NCBI GenBank assembly: GCA_036742455.1
Contig: DAINQU010000002.1
Location: 62,001-126,000 of the forward strand
DNA from: CAIKZZ01 sp036742455
GTDB lineage: Bacteria; Pseudomonadota; Gammaproteobacteria; Steroidobacterales; Steroidobacteraceae
Length of the DNA stretch: 64,000 nucleotides
Reading direction: 5' to 3'
The notes under the pieces are model-generated. The model was not told the DNA's origin and searched no databases. It was given only the letters and a program-made list of their open reading frames with translations. The position numbers were made by a program, and so were the translations under genes. Of the stretch, positions 16,969 to 26,826 are shown one piece after another (within the stretch, counting starts at the first letter, position 1; each line of letters starts with the position of its first letter).

Positions 16969-18219
16969 TCACGGTAGACAGGTGGTCGGTAGCGCGTCCT
17001 TGGGCAGCGGGTCCAGCCCCGAACAGGACCAACGGATGCTGCCGTCGGGCATCTGCTTCGGGACGTATAACAGGCCGGCGTTACCGACGTACATCTTCAA
17101 CATCATGTTGCGGGCATCGAGGCTGTAGCCGAGACGGAACGACACGCCCTTGGCGTCGGTGATGTCCCGGGTACTGTCGATGTGCGCCTCGTCGAGCGAG
17201 GCCGGTACGCGGTGGGTTCGGAGGTAATAGGCCACCAGTTCGTCGCGCACCGGCGCGGTCGCAACGTCCGCCTGCGCCAAATGCTCGCGCAGGGCTTGCG
17301 CCTGAAACCGCGGGATGAAGATGGCGGCGCCGATGCCGATCACATAGACGTAAATCAGCAACCCAATGCCGGCACCCATCCGTCCGGCATACGGAATCAA
17401 GGCGGCCAAGAGATACGCGAAGGGGTTGCGTTGCGGCAGCCACGGTTCTTCGTCCAATACCCGTACGGTCCGCTTCGCTGTCCACGGATAGCTCGAGATC
17501 AACTCGTGAAAGGACATCCAAAAACCGGTGCCTTGCTCGACTTGGCGACGCATACCCTCGGTGGACAACGCGGCCCATTGCCGTTTGCCGGCGGCGAGGG
17601 CCGCGACCGAGCGAGCGGCGGATTCGCGACTGGGGCAACAGGCGAGGCCGTGCAGATCGCAGGTGCTTTCCCGGGCGCGGGCGAAAGCGGCGCCCAGCAA
17701 CGGCAAGCGCAGCGCCGGCCAACGCAGCCACGCGATGAAGGGGTTGTCGTGGCGCAGGATGTGCCCGAGCTCGTGGCCGATGTAAAAACGCACGCCGGCG
17801 GGATTGCCCTCCATCGCGTCGACGACGTCCGAATTCAAAATGATGAACCGGCGGTTCAAGAACCACGTCGCGAACGCGTTGAGGACGCCGTTGCCGTTCA
17901 GTACGAACAGGCGCGGCGGGTGGGCCACACCGAGCGCGGTACAGCACTCCACGAGTTGCGCGTGCAACGACGTGAGCTGCGACTCGGTGACCTCAATCCC
18001 CTGACCGCGCAGGTGAGCGATGAACGCCGAGTGCGCGAAGAGATACGAGAGGCCGAGGATCGCGACGACGAGGACAGCGCCCAAGAGGAGACCGACCACG
18101 ACCGGGGCGGTCGCGAACCGGGCGAAGATCACGAGCGCCACCAGCCAGAACACGAGGCCGAGGCCGAGCGTCACGGGCATGAGTTGGCGGTCTCGGGCCG
18201 AGACATTGAGCGTGGACAT
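16969..18219 (-). CDS. M48 zinc metalloprotease fused to a C-terminal pilin-like domain
   Basis: This 416-residue membrane protein has two N-terminal helices (about 14-60), then an M48 protease domain. HELGH at residues 149-153 supplies the two His ligands and the catalytic Glu; E184 in ARESTCD is the likely third ligand. Residues about 281-416 look like a type IV pilin: a hydrophobic helix ending IGAAIFIPRFQAQAL, a helix with VAYYLRTHRVPASLDEA, a beta region, and WSCSG with LPTTC at the end, where C399 and C414 could form the pilin D-loop disulfide. A prepilin leader is absent because the module is internal. The role may be membrane protein quality control with a pilin-derived sensor, which is inference. 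Confidence 0.85.
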   Translation of the reverse strand: MSTLNVSARDRQLMPVTLGLGLVFWLVALVIFARFATAPVVVGLLLGAVLVVAILGLSYLFAHSAFIAHLRGQGIEVTESQLTSLHAQLVECCTALGVAHPPRLFVLNGNGVLNAFATWFLNRRFIILNSDVVDAMEGNPAGVRFYIGHELGHILRHDNPFIAWLRWPALRLPLLGAAFARARESTCDLHGLACCPSRESAARSVAALAAGKRQWAALSTEGMRRQVEQGTGFWMSFHELISSYPWTAKRTVRVLDEEPWLPQRNPFAYLLAALIPYAGRMGAGIGLLIYVYVIGIGAAIFIPRFQAQALREHLAQADVATAPVRDELVAYYLRTHRVPASLDEAHIDSTRDITDAKGVSFRLGYSLDARNMMLKMYVGNAGLLYVPKQMPDGSIRWSCSGLDPLPKDALPTTCLP

Positions 18220-18313
18220 GTCGAGATTCCCCTGGCCGTGGGCGAGTACGACTCACCTCTGTGCGACCATTCTCCGGGGCGCCGGACCAGACTGCAATGC
18301 CAGCCCGAAAACG

Positions 18314-18340
18314 AAAAAGCCCCGCCGGTGGGCGAGGCTT
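18314..18340 (-). terminator. Rho-independent terminator downstream of tRNA-Asn
   Basis: On the minus strand a 10-bp stem with one mismatch (AAGCCTCGCC and GGCGGGGCTT, 18317-18340) ends in a T-run. It begins nine bases after the tRNA 3' end. Confidence 0.8.
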
Positions 18341-18348
18341 CGCAAAAA

Positions 18349-18424
18349 TGGCTCCCCCGGTTGGACTCGAACCAACGACCCAGCGATTAACAGTCGCTTG
18401 CTCTACCGACTGAGCTACAGGGGA
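18349..18424 (-). tRNA. tRNA-Asn (anticodon GTT)
   Basis: This 76-base gene has a 7-bp acceptor stem (TCCCCTG), the D-arm AGCTCAGTCGGTAGAGC, an anticodon loop CTGTTAA with anticodon GTT, the T-arm loop GTTCGAGTC and an encoded CCA end. It precedes the aminotransferase/uvrB pair in an order known from gammaproteobacteria. Confidence 0.97.
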
Positions 18425-18502
18425 ACGGTAGATTTTTCAGCCCCCTCGTGGAGGGCGGCGCATTCTCGCGATACCCCGCCTCCAAGTCAAGGACGCGATA
18501 CG

Positions 18503-18533
18503 AAAAAAGGGGGCTGCGCTTCGCTCAGCCCCC
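18503..18533 (-). terminator. Rho-independent terminator of the aminotransferase gene
   Basis: An 8-bp perfect stem (GGGGGCTG and CAGCCCCC, 18509-18533) is followed on the minus strand by six T residues at 18508-18503. It lies just past the aminotransferase stop and separates that gene from tRNA-Asn. Confidence 0.9.
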
Positions 18534-18541
18534 GTGTCACC

Positions 18542-19723
<1,182 letters not shown>

Positions 19724-19800
19724 TTCTGTTCCGTAGGGCGTTGAAAACCGCGGGATTTTCCCGCAAATAGCCCGTTCTCGCAATCAGGATCTTCCGACCC

Positions 19801-21825
19801 ATGGCTCGCCGTCGACCCCAAGACCCCGAATATCAGGAGCGCCGCTTCCGTCTGGCGGCCGAATACACGCCCGCCGGCGATCAACCGGCGGCCATTGAAG
19901 CGCTGTGCGAAAACATCAGCTCGGGCCTGCGCTACCAGACGCTCCTCGGGGTCACGGGGTCCGGTAAGACCTTCACCATCGCCAATGTCATCGATCGCTT
20001 GCAGCGCCCGACGATCGTGTTGGCGCACAACAAGACTCTGGCGGCCCAGTTGTACGGCGAGTTCCGCGAGTTTTTTCCGGACAATGCGGTGGAGTACTTC
20101 GTCTCCTACTACGACTACTACCAACCCGAAGCCTACGTGCCCTCGTCCGACACCTTTATCGAGAAGGACGCCTCGGTCAACGATCACATCGAGCAGATGC
20201 GTTTGTCGGCTACGAAGGCCTTGCTCGAACGGCCGGACGTGATCATCGTCGCCACCGTCTCCTCGATTTACGGGCTGGGTGACCCGGAAGCCTATCTGTC
20301 GATGGTGTTGCATTTGTCGCGGGGCGAACGGTTGGACCAGCGCCGGATCCTGCATCGGCTCACCGAGATGCAGTACACGCGCAACGACATCGACCTGACC
20401 CAAGGCACGTACCGGGTGAGGGGCGATGTGATCGACGTCTTCCCGGCGGAATCTGAGAAAGAGGCGGTTCGGATCCAACTTTTTGACGATGAAATCGACT
20501 CGTTGGCGTGGTTTGATCCGCTGACCGGGGAAACCCTGCGACGCGTGCCGCGCACGACGATTTATCCGTCGAGTCATTACGTCACCCCGAAGGCGCGCTT
20601 GACGTCGGTCTTGGACGACATCAAGAACGAACTGCGCGATCGCCTGGTTGTGTTGCGCGAGCAATCGAAACTGCTGGAAGCACAACGCCTCGAGCAACGC
20701 ACGCTCTACGACATCGAGATGATGAACGAGGTGGGGTATTGCTCGGGCATTGAGAACTACTCCCGCTATCTGTCCGGTCGCCACCCGGGCGAGCCGCCAC
20801 CGTGCCTGTTCGACTACTTGCCGGAGGATGCGTTGCTGGTGGTGGACGAGAGCCACGTGACGGTCTCGCAGCTGGGTGCCATGTACAAAGGCGACCGCTC
20901 CCGCAAGGAAACCTTGGTGGAGTACGGATTTCGGCTCCCATCGGCGCTCGATAACCGACCGCTCAAGTTTGAGGAGTGGGAGCGCCTCGCGCCGCAGATG
21001 ATTTTTGTATCGGCGACGCCCGCGAAGTACGAGTTGGGCCATTCGGTAGACGCCGTGGTCGAGCAGGTCGTTCGACCCACCGGTCTAATCGATCCCGAGG
21101 TCGACGTCCGCCCCGTGCGTACCCAGGTCGACGACGTGTTGTCCGAGATCCGCGCCACGGTCGCGCAGGGTGATCGCGTCTTGGTCACGACCTTGACGAA
21201 GCGCATGGCGGAAGACCTGACGGAGTACCTGCAGGAGCACGGTGTCAAAGTGCGGTACCTGCACTCCGACATTGAGACGGTGGAGCGCATGGAGATTATT
21301 CGCGACCTGCGCTTGGGCAAGTTCGACGTGTTGGTGGGCATCAACTTGCTGCGCGAAGGACTCGATCTGCCAGAGGTGTCTTTGGTGGCGATCCTGGATG
21401 CCGACAAAGAGGGGTTCTTGCGCTCCGAAGGCTCGCTCATCCAGACGATCGGCCGCGCGGCACGCAACGTGAACGGACGGGCGATTCTGTACGCGGATTC
21501 GATCACGGGATCGATGCGCCGCGCCATGGACGAGACGAGTCGTCGCCGTGACAAGCAGATCGCCTACAACACCGAGCACGGGATCACGCCGCGGTCCATC
21601 AAGAAGGCGGTGCAGGACGTCATGGAAGGGGCGCGCTCGGCGGAGGAGCGCGGCGGCGTGGATCTGCCGCTCGGCGCGATGAAGCCGGCGGAAATCCAGA
21701 AGAAGATTAAGAAGCTCGAGGCCGAGATGATGAAACTCGCGAAGAACCTCGAGTTTGAACAAGCCGCCCGCGTGCGCGATGAGATCGGCCGTCTACGCGC
21801 AGCCGAGTTGACGTTGCGTAGCTGA
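19801..21825 (+). CDS. uvrB: Excinuclease ABC subunit B
   Basis: This 674-residue protein is UvrB, the helicase-like damage-verification subunit of nucleotide excision repair, which works with UvrA and UvrC. The Walker A motif GVTGSGKTF is at about residues 38-46. The beta-hairpin that clamps DNA is YYDYYQPEAYVPSSDTFIEKD, split by the rule of this report as YYDYYQPEAY then VPSSDTFIEKD. Helicase motifs appear in VDESH and in QTIGRAARN. A C-terminal UVR motif (LEAEMMKLAKNLEFEQAA) binds UvrC. Length is the family norm. AGGATC lies about eight bases before the ATG. No recognisable LexA box was seen in the short region before the gene. Confidence 0.99.
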   Translation: MARRRPQDPEYQERRFRLAAEYTPAGDQPAAIEALCENISSGLRYQTLLGVTGSGKTFTIANVIDRLQRPTIVLAHNKTLAAQLYGEFREFFPDNAVEYFVSYYDYYQPEAYVPSSDTFIEKDASVNDHIEQMRLSATKALLERPDVIIVATVSSIYGLGDPEAYLSMVLHLSRGERLDQRRILHRLTEMQYTRNDIDLTQGTYRVRGDVIDVFPAESEKEAVRIQLFDDEIDSLAWFDPLTGETLRRVPRTTIYPSSHYVTPKARLTSVLDDIKNELRDRLVVLREQSKLLEAQRLEQRTLYDIEMMNEVGYCSGIENYSRYLSGRHPGEPPPCLFDYLPEDALLVVDESHVTVSQLGAMYKGDRSRKETLVEYGFRLPSALDNRPLKFEEWERLAPQMIFVSATPAKYELGHSVDAVVEQVVRPTGLIDPEVDVRPVRTQVDDVLSEIRATVAQGDRVLVTTLTKRMAEDLTEYLQEHGVKVRYLHSDIETVERMEIIRDLRLGKFDVLVGINLLREGLDLPEVSLVAILDADKEGFLRSEGSLIQTIGRAARNVNGRAILYADSITGSMRRAMDETSRRRDKQIAYNTEHGITPRSIKKAVQDVMEGARSAEERGGVDLPLGAMKPAEIQKKIKKLEAEMMKLAKNLEFEQAARVRDEIGRLRAAELTLRS

Positions 21826-21929
21826 GCGTCGATCCGCGTCTCGCCGCAAACTAGCGCACGAGCGCATTAAGGTCGGGTCAGGATCACCGCTCGACCCCAT
21901 CGGTTTGGGATGAGCGCGATCGACGAGCC

Positions 21930-21959
21930 AAAAAAGAGACCCGGCGCAAGGGCCGGGTC
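21930..21959 (-). terminator. Rho-independent terminator downstream of the collagen-like gene
   Basis: An 8-bp perfect stem (GACCCGGC and GCCGGGTC, 21938-21945 with 21952-21959) is followed on the minus strand by C and six T residues. It is about 70 bases past the collagen-like gene stop. Confidence 0.8.
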
Positions 21960-21989
21960 AACATCAGAAGAACCACATAGACATCATCG

Positions 21990-22021
21990 CTGGATCCGAG
22001 GCCCGAGAGCCTCGGATCCAG
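21990..22021 (-). repeat. Perfect 13-bp inverted repeat directly after the collagen-like gene
   Basis: CTGGATCCGAGGC and its exact complement flank a six-base loop, ten bases past the stop codon. No T-run follows, so by itself it is not a canonical terminator. It may protect the mRNA 3' end or act together with the true terminator at 21930-21959. Confidence 0.75.
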
Positions 22022-22031
22022 TATTCGCGGA

Positions 22032-24980
22032 TTACGGATGCCGGACACCGTTCAGGCTGCCCGAGAAGTTCGGTGCGCCGTTCACGCCAACCGCCAGCGT
22101 GTTCGTGACGACACCGATCATCAGGTTGCGCGACGCGTCCAGCGTGAAGTACATCGAGCGGGGGTTGCCAGAGTTGGCGCCACCGACCGATTCCTGCTGC
22201 AGATACGTGAAGTCACAGCTGTTCGGGGCGACGGTCGCCGCAATCTGGTTCGTTCCCTGCTGGACCGTGTTGAACGACAAGTTCGTGCAGAGGAAGTTGC
22301 TGACCGTACCGTTGGCGTTGAACGACACCGAGCAGACGTCCGAGAGGAACGCCGGCGACGGATTGAACTGACCGATCGGCGTGTTGGACTGCACGTTCAT
22401 GTACACCGTCCAGGTGCCCTGCAAGTCCGAGACGGCGCAAGGACCGTTCGTCGTCACCGTACCGTTCGGGACTACCGGGTTGGCCGTCGGCGTGCCAAAG
22501 GCCTGCGAGACACCGAGGTGGCCGCTGGCATCAATGAACACCGGCAACGCACCCGGGTTGGCCGTGAGGTCGGTCTGCGTGATGGCCGGAATGAACGCGT
22601 TCGTCTGAACGCCCGGCTGGCCGATGCGAATCGTGTTCGCTTCGCCCGCCGCGCCGTTCGCGCCGATGTCGATGTTGTAGCTGCCGGTCGTGAGCGCGCT
22701 ACCCGCGCGCCAACCAATCGCAACGTTCTGCGAGCCGGTCGTGTTGGCCGCCAGTGCGCCGACGCCGATACCGACGTTCTGCGTGCCCGAGGCCGTCGTG
22801 GCCATACCGGCCGTGCCGGCGATCATGTTGGCAGAGCCGAACATGCTGATGCCCGCGCCCGTTGCACCGACCGGACCGGTCGCGCCGGTGGCACCGGCGA
22901 TACCTTGGACGCCCTGCGGACCCGCAGGACCTTGCAGGCCCTGAGCGCCCGTGGCACCCGTGGCGCCGACGGCGCCCTGAACGCCTTGGATGCCCTGCTG
23001 GCCTTGCGCGCCCGTGACGCCGATGGCGCCGGTGGGGCCGACCAGGCCCTGAGCACCCGTGGCTCCGGCGACACCTTGAATACCCTGAGCACCCTGCGCG
23101 CCGGTGGCGCCGACGGCACCCGTGGCACCGACCGCGCCGGTGGCGCCAGCAACACCCGTTGCGCCGGTGGCACCGACGGCACCCGTCGCGCCGGCCGCGC
23201 CGGTGGCGCCGGTAGCACCGACTGCGCCGGTGGCGCCGGCAACACCCGTGGCACCCGTGGCACCGACGGCGCCGGTAGCACCCGTCGCACCGTTCCCGCC
23301 GGTAGCGCCCGTCGCACCCGTAGAGCCCTTCGCGCCAGCCGCACCTGCAGCACCGGTGGCACCGACGGCGCCAGCCGCGCCGGTAGCACCAATCGCGCCG
23401 GCTACACCGGTTGCGCCGACCGCGCCGGTCGCGCCGACCGCACCTGCGGCGCCGGTGGCACCGATAGCGCCAGTGGCACCCGCGGCGCCGGTAGCACCGG
23501 CAGCGCCCGTCGCACCCACGGCGCCGGTGGCACCCGTCGCACCCACGCCTGTCGCGCCGGTAGCNNNNNNNNNNNNNNNNNNNNNNNNNNNNNNNNNNNN
23601 NNNNNNNNNNNNNNNNNNNNNNNNNNNNNNNNNNNNNNNNNNNNNNNNNNNNNNNNNNNNNNNNGCGCCGGTAGCACCAGCAGCACCCGTTGCGCCCGTT
23701 GCGCCCGTCGAACCGACGCCCGTGGCGCCGGTCGCGCCCGTTGCACCCTTAGCACCGGCCGCGCCGGCAGCGCCCGTGGCACCGACGGCGCCCGCTGCGC
23801 CGGTTGCACCGACTGCACCCGCGGCACCGGTGGCACCGATAGCGCCCGTAGCGCCCGCGGCGCCGGTAGCGCCGGCAGCACCCGTGGCGCCGGTCGCTCC
23901 TGCGGCGCCAGTGGCACCCGTCGCACCCACACCGGTCGCGCCAGTAGCGCCGGCAGCACCGGTAGCGCCAGTCGCACCGGCAGCGCCCGTCGCGCCCGTC
24001 GAACCTACACCCGTTGCGCCGGTCGCACCGGTCGCACCCTTCGCGCCGGCAGCACCTGCGGCGCCGACCGCGCCCGTGGCACCCACGGCGCCGGCGGCGC
24101 CGGTTGCACCGACTGCACCCGCAGCGCCCGTGGCACCCACGGCGCCGGCGGCACCTGCAGCACCCGTCGCGCCGACCGCGCCTGCGGCGCCCGTCGCACC
24201 AGCGGCGCCGGTCGCACCAGCGGCACCGGTCGCGCCCGTCGCACCCGCGGCGCCGGTGGCGCCCGTCGAACCTACACCCGTCGCACCGGTGGCACCGGTC
24301 GCGCCCTTAGCGCCGGCAGCACCCGCGGCGCCTGCCGCGCCGGCGGCACCCGTAGCACCCACGGCACCGGCCGCGCCGGTCGCACCTGCGGCACCCGTAG
24401 CGCCTGCAGCGCCCGTCGCACCCGCGGCGCCCGTGGCACCCGTAGCACCCGTCGCGCCCGCGCCCGTTGCACCCGTGGCGCCTGTCGCGCCGGTGGCACC
24501 CTTAGCACCTGCTGCGCCGGCCGCGCCGGTCGCACCCGCTGGACCTGCGGCGCCCGCAGCACCGGCAGCACCCGCGGCACCCGCGGCACCCGTCGCGCCG
24601 GTGGCACCCGTGGCGCCGGTCGCGCCTGCGGCGACTTCGGTGGCGACGGGAAAATCATAGGTCGCAGAACCCGTGGTGCCTGCGGTGAGGACCAGCGTGT
24701 AGGTTCCATTGGAAAGCAAGGGGAGGTTGGCCGAGACCAGGGTCGCGCTGGTCGAGGTCACAGTGACCGCAGTACCGCCGACGGTGACCGTGGGAGCGAC
24801 ACACGGCGTCGCACACAGGCCAGAGCCATTAATGTTGATCGCCGTGGGAGTTCCCGCCGCCGAATACGTCGTAAAGACAGAGGTGACCGACGGGGCGGCC
24901 AGTGCAGCGGTCGCCGGAATGAGCGCGCCGAGGGTCAAGGCGACTGCGTGCGCCAGTTGGAAACTCTTGCGATTCGACAT
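22032..24980 (-). CDS. Collagen-like triple-helix repeat surface protein (interrupted by an assembly gap)
   Basis: The reading frame spans 982 codons including 100 Ns. After a Sec signal peptide (about 1-29, cleavage after ALA) comes a beta domain of about 85 residues resembling IPT/TIG. A long Gly-X-Y tract follows, mostly GAT, GAA, GAV and GAK triplets with very little proline; near its end GPT, GPQ and GIQ-type triplets appear. Then come head-like repeats (NVGIGVGALAANTTGSQNVAIGWRAG, here cited as NVGIGVGALA and NVAIGWRAG) similar to YadA or phage fibre tips, and a C-terminal domain of about 140 residues with three Cys. Such proteins form trimeric rods on the cell surface. No sortase or autotransporter anchor is seen. 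ATG 24980 has GGAGAG eight bases upstream. Confidence 0.88.
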   Translation of the reverse strand: MSNRKSFQLAHAVALTLGALIPATAALAAPSVTSVFTTYSAAGTPTAININGSGLCATPCVAPTVTVGGTAVTVTSTSATLVSANLPLLSNGTYTLVLTAGTTGSATYDFPVATEVAAGATGATGATGATGAAGAAGAAGAAGAAGPAGATGAAGAAGAKGATGATGATGATGAGATGATGATGAAGATGAAGATGAAGATGAAGAVGATGAAGAAGAAGAAGAKGATGATGATGVGSTGATGAAGATGATGAAGATGAAGATGAAGAVGATGAAGAAGAVGATGAAGAVGATGAAGAVGATGAVGAAGAAGAKGATGATGATGVGSTGATGAAGATGATGAAGATGATGVGATGATGAAGATGATGAAGATGAAGATGAIGATGAAGAVGATGAAGAVGATGAAGAAGAKGATGATGATGVGSTGATGATGAAGATGXXXXXXXXXXXXXXXXXXXXXXXXXXXXXXXXXXATGATGVGATGATGAVGATGAAGATGAAGATGAIGATGAAGAVGATGAVGATGVAGAIGATGAAGAVGATGAAGAAGAKGSTGATGATGGNGATGATGAVGATGATGVAGATGAVGATGATGAAGATGAVGATGATGVAGATGAVGATGAVGATGAQGAQGIQGVAGATGAQGLVGPTGAIGVTGAQGQQGIQGVQGAVGATGATGAQGLQGPAGPQGVQGIAGATGATGPVGATGAGISMFGSANMIAGTAGMATTASGTQNVGIGVGALAANTTGSQNVAIGWRAGSALTTGSYNIDIGANGAAGEANTIRIGQPGVQTNAFIPAITQTDLTANPGALPVFIDASGHLGVSQAFGTPTANPVVPNGTVTTNGPCAVSDLQGTWTVYMNVQSNTPIGQFNPSPAFLSDVCSVSFNANGTVSNFLCTNLSFNTVQQGTNQIAATVAPNSCDFTYLQQESVGGANSGNPRSMYFTLDASRNLMIGVVTNTLAVGVNGAPNFSGSLNGVRHP
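23565..23664. other. Assembly gap (100 Ns) inside the collagen repeats
   Basis: Exactly 100 Ns interrupt the Gly-X-Y tract. The codon frame happens to stay open across it, but the Gly register does not (37 codons between flanking glycines), so the gap length is a placeholder. The true number of repeats is unknown. Confidence 0.98.
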
Positions 24981-25302
24981 TGCCAAACTCTCCCAAGGGA
25001 CCTTACGGCCGTTCTGTTTCGGGTCGTTCCATCCGATTCAGTGCCGTTTGGACCGAACCTAGGCAGAACCGACCCTTTTGCTTCTGCGATTGGCCTGTAG
25101 AGTCCGTTTTCGCGATTGCCTCGCGAAATGGGGGTGATCACCATTTTTTTGGGGGTGAAAGGTAGGGCAATCCCGTACAAAACCCTGATTTCCCGTCTTA
25201 TTCTTGTAATAGTGCGGGTTGTATTTAACGTAACCCCGACATGTCGCTGCGATGTGCTCTGGGTATCCTGATGCCTTGTCCATTGCTTACTTGGGGGTTC
25301 GT
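24981..25302. promoter_or_regulatory. 322-bp divergent intergenic region with inverted repeats
   Basis: This region separates the collagen-like gene (minus) from the phosphatase-superfamily gene (plus) and is AT-richer than its surroundings. It holds TTCGCGA-ttgcc-TCGCGAA (25109-25127) and the 10-bp palindrome GGTGATCACC (25133-25142), followed by an A/T tract. These lie about 130-160 bases before the collagen-like start and could be regulator-binding sites. No convincing paired -35/-10 boxes could be fixed by eye and no small gene was found. Confidence 0.45.
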
Positions 25303-26412
25303 ATGATCGGAACGCTTCGTGTGTGTGCGGTCGCATTGGCGGCGCTGTGGTTGGGGGGCGTCGCCGTTGCGGAACCCCTCAAGACCCGTAACGTGGTCTT
25401 TGTGGTGAGTGACGGCCTGCGCTGGCAAGAGGTGTTCTCCGGTGCGGATCCGCTCCTACTCGGCGACAAGGAATCCAACTGGACGGACGCCAAAACCTTG
25501 AAGGCGCGCTACTGGGACGACGACGTGCAAAAGCGCCGTGCCAAGTTGATGCCGTTTCTCTGGGGCACGATCGCCAAAGAAGGTCAGATCTTTGGTAATC
25601 GCACCAAGGGCAGTCTGGCGACCGTGACGAACGACCAGTGGTTTTCGTTCCCGGGCTACAACGAAATGTCCTCCGGCGTCGCCGACCCGAAGATTCGTTC
25701 GAACGAATTCGGCATCAACCCGAACGTGACCGTGTACGAGTGGCTAAACACACTCCCCGAGTTGAAGGGGAAGGTGGAGATCTACGGTACCTGGGACACC
25801 TTCCACGACATCTTCAATGAAGGCCGCAGTCACCTGACGATCCGCTCGGGCCGCAACCTCGTTGACGCGGCGGATACCAGTCCGCGGGGTCAGTTGTTGC
25901 GCGAACTGTACGAGACGCAGGTCATGATCGAAGATCCGGATCCGACCGACGCCATGTTGCACATCGTGGTTCGGGATCACCTTGCGAAGAGCCATCCCCG
26001 CGTGCTGTTTGTCGGTTACGGCGACACCGACAACTACGCGCATATGAATCGCTACGACGGCCTGTTGTCGGCGGCGCATAACGCGGACGCCTTCGTCGCC
26101 GATTTGTGGCGGCAGTTGCAGTCGATCCCCGAGTACAAGGGAACGACCACGCTGATCTTCACGGCCGATCACGGGCGTGGACGGGGGCGCCACGACTGGA
26201 TCGATCACGGCGTGAAGCAGCCGGGATCGGATGAGATTTGGGTCGCGGCCATCGGACCCGACGTGCCGGCCGTCGGTGAGCGCCAGAACGTTGCGCCCAT
26301 CACCCAGTCGCAGTTGGCCGCCACCGTGGCGGCGTTCATGGGACAGGACTTCCGTGCCTTCAAGCCCGAAGCCGCCCCGTCGTTGCTGGATGCGCTCGGC
26401 GTCCATCACTGA
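25303..26412 (+). CDS. Exported alkaline-phosphatase-superfamily protein
   Basis: This 369-residue protein has a Sec signal peptide (about 1-22, ending VAVAEP) and an alkaline phosphatase/phosphodiesterase superfamily core. VVFVVSDGLRWQEVFSG holds the first metal-binding Asp, GSLATVTNDQWFSFPGYNEM is where the nucleophile of related enzymes sits, VGYGDTDNYAHMN carries Asp and His, and IFTADHGRGRG and WIDHG give the later metal ligands. It probably hydrolyses a phosphate or sulfate ester in the periplasm; the substrate is unknown. The start at ATG 25303 has GGGGG six bases upstream and is preferred over an in-frame start at 25252. It is monocistronic and followed by a hairpin. Confidence 0.85.
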   Translation: MIGTLRVCAVALAALWLGGVAVAEPLKTRNVVFVVSDGLRWQEVFSGADPLLLGDKESNWTDAKTLKARYWDDDVQKRRAKLMPFLWGTIAKEGQIFGNRTKGSLATVTNDQWFSFPGYNEMSSGVADPKIRSNEFGINPNVTVYEWLNTLPELKGKVEIYGTWDTFHDIFNEGRSHLTIRSGRNLVDAADTSPRGQLLRELYETQVMIEDPDPTDAMLHIVVRDHLAKSHPRVLFVGYGDTDNYAHMNRYDGLLSAAHNADAFVADLWRQLQSIPEYKGTTTLIFTADHGRGRGRHDWIDHGVKQPGSDEIWVAAIGPDVPAVGERQNVAPITQSQLAATVAAFMGQDFRAFKPEAAPSLLDALGVHH

Positions 26413-26826
26413 GCGACGCACGCGCCGCCGGCATCCGTCCGGCGGCGCCATTTACATCGACACGATGCGCGCACGCTGCGCTCGTACAGGACAGCTGTCG
26501 ATGCGCTTGCGCGCGGCACGACGCGCGGGACTGATTTCCTAGCGTCCGCAACCCGTGGAGGCGGGCTTTCCACACTACTTAACGCTGCATTACAAAGATT
26601 TCATCTTCGTATCGGCTGTCGCACGCGTGCCGACAAGCCTGCGCAAAAACCCCTTAAAAACGTGACTCAAGTCGCAGCTATCGCAGTGCGCGTGATGGCG
26701 ATGGACAACTGTGAACTGGGTCGCGTCGCGGTATGGCTACAGCCTGCAATCTTTCCGGCGTTTTCGCAGTGGTGAGTATTCACTCCCACGGTTGATCCCT
26801 TATCAACGCTGACGTCGAGGTAGTGC
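26413..26826. other. 414-bp intergenic region with hairpins
   Basis: A perfect 10-bp stem (GCGCCGCCGG and CCGGCGGCGC, 26422-26448) right after the phosphatase gene is a likely terminator, although only a weak T stretch follows. Farther on the region is AT-richer. A small inverted repeat GTTGAT-ccctt-ATCAAC (26791-26807) lies 20 bases before the next start and could be an operator or leader hairpin. No open frame with a ribosome site was found. Confidence 0.45.

Noticed and set aside
19724..19800. SOS (LexA) operator before uvrB
   Set aside because: No CTGT-N8-ACAG-like sequence was found in the 77 bp between the aminotransferase and uvrB starts.
22900..24660. Regular repeats that might suggest a CRISPR array or tandem DNA repeat
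   Set aside because: The period is nine bases and encodes Gly-X-Y triplets; there are no fixed repeats with unique spacers and no cas genes.
22038..25100. A very long open frame on the plus strand opposite the collagen-like gene
   Set aside because: It is caused by the GC-rich triplet repeats of the real gene; it has no signal peptide, ribosome site or recognisable domain, and its product is low-complexity Arg/Gly/Thr-rich sequence.
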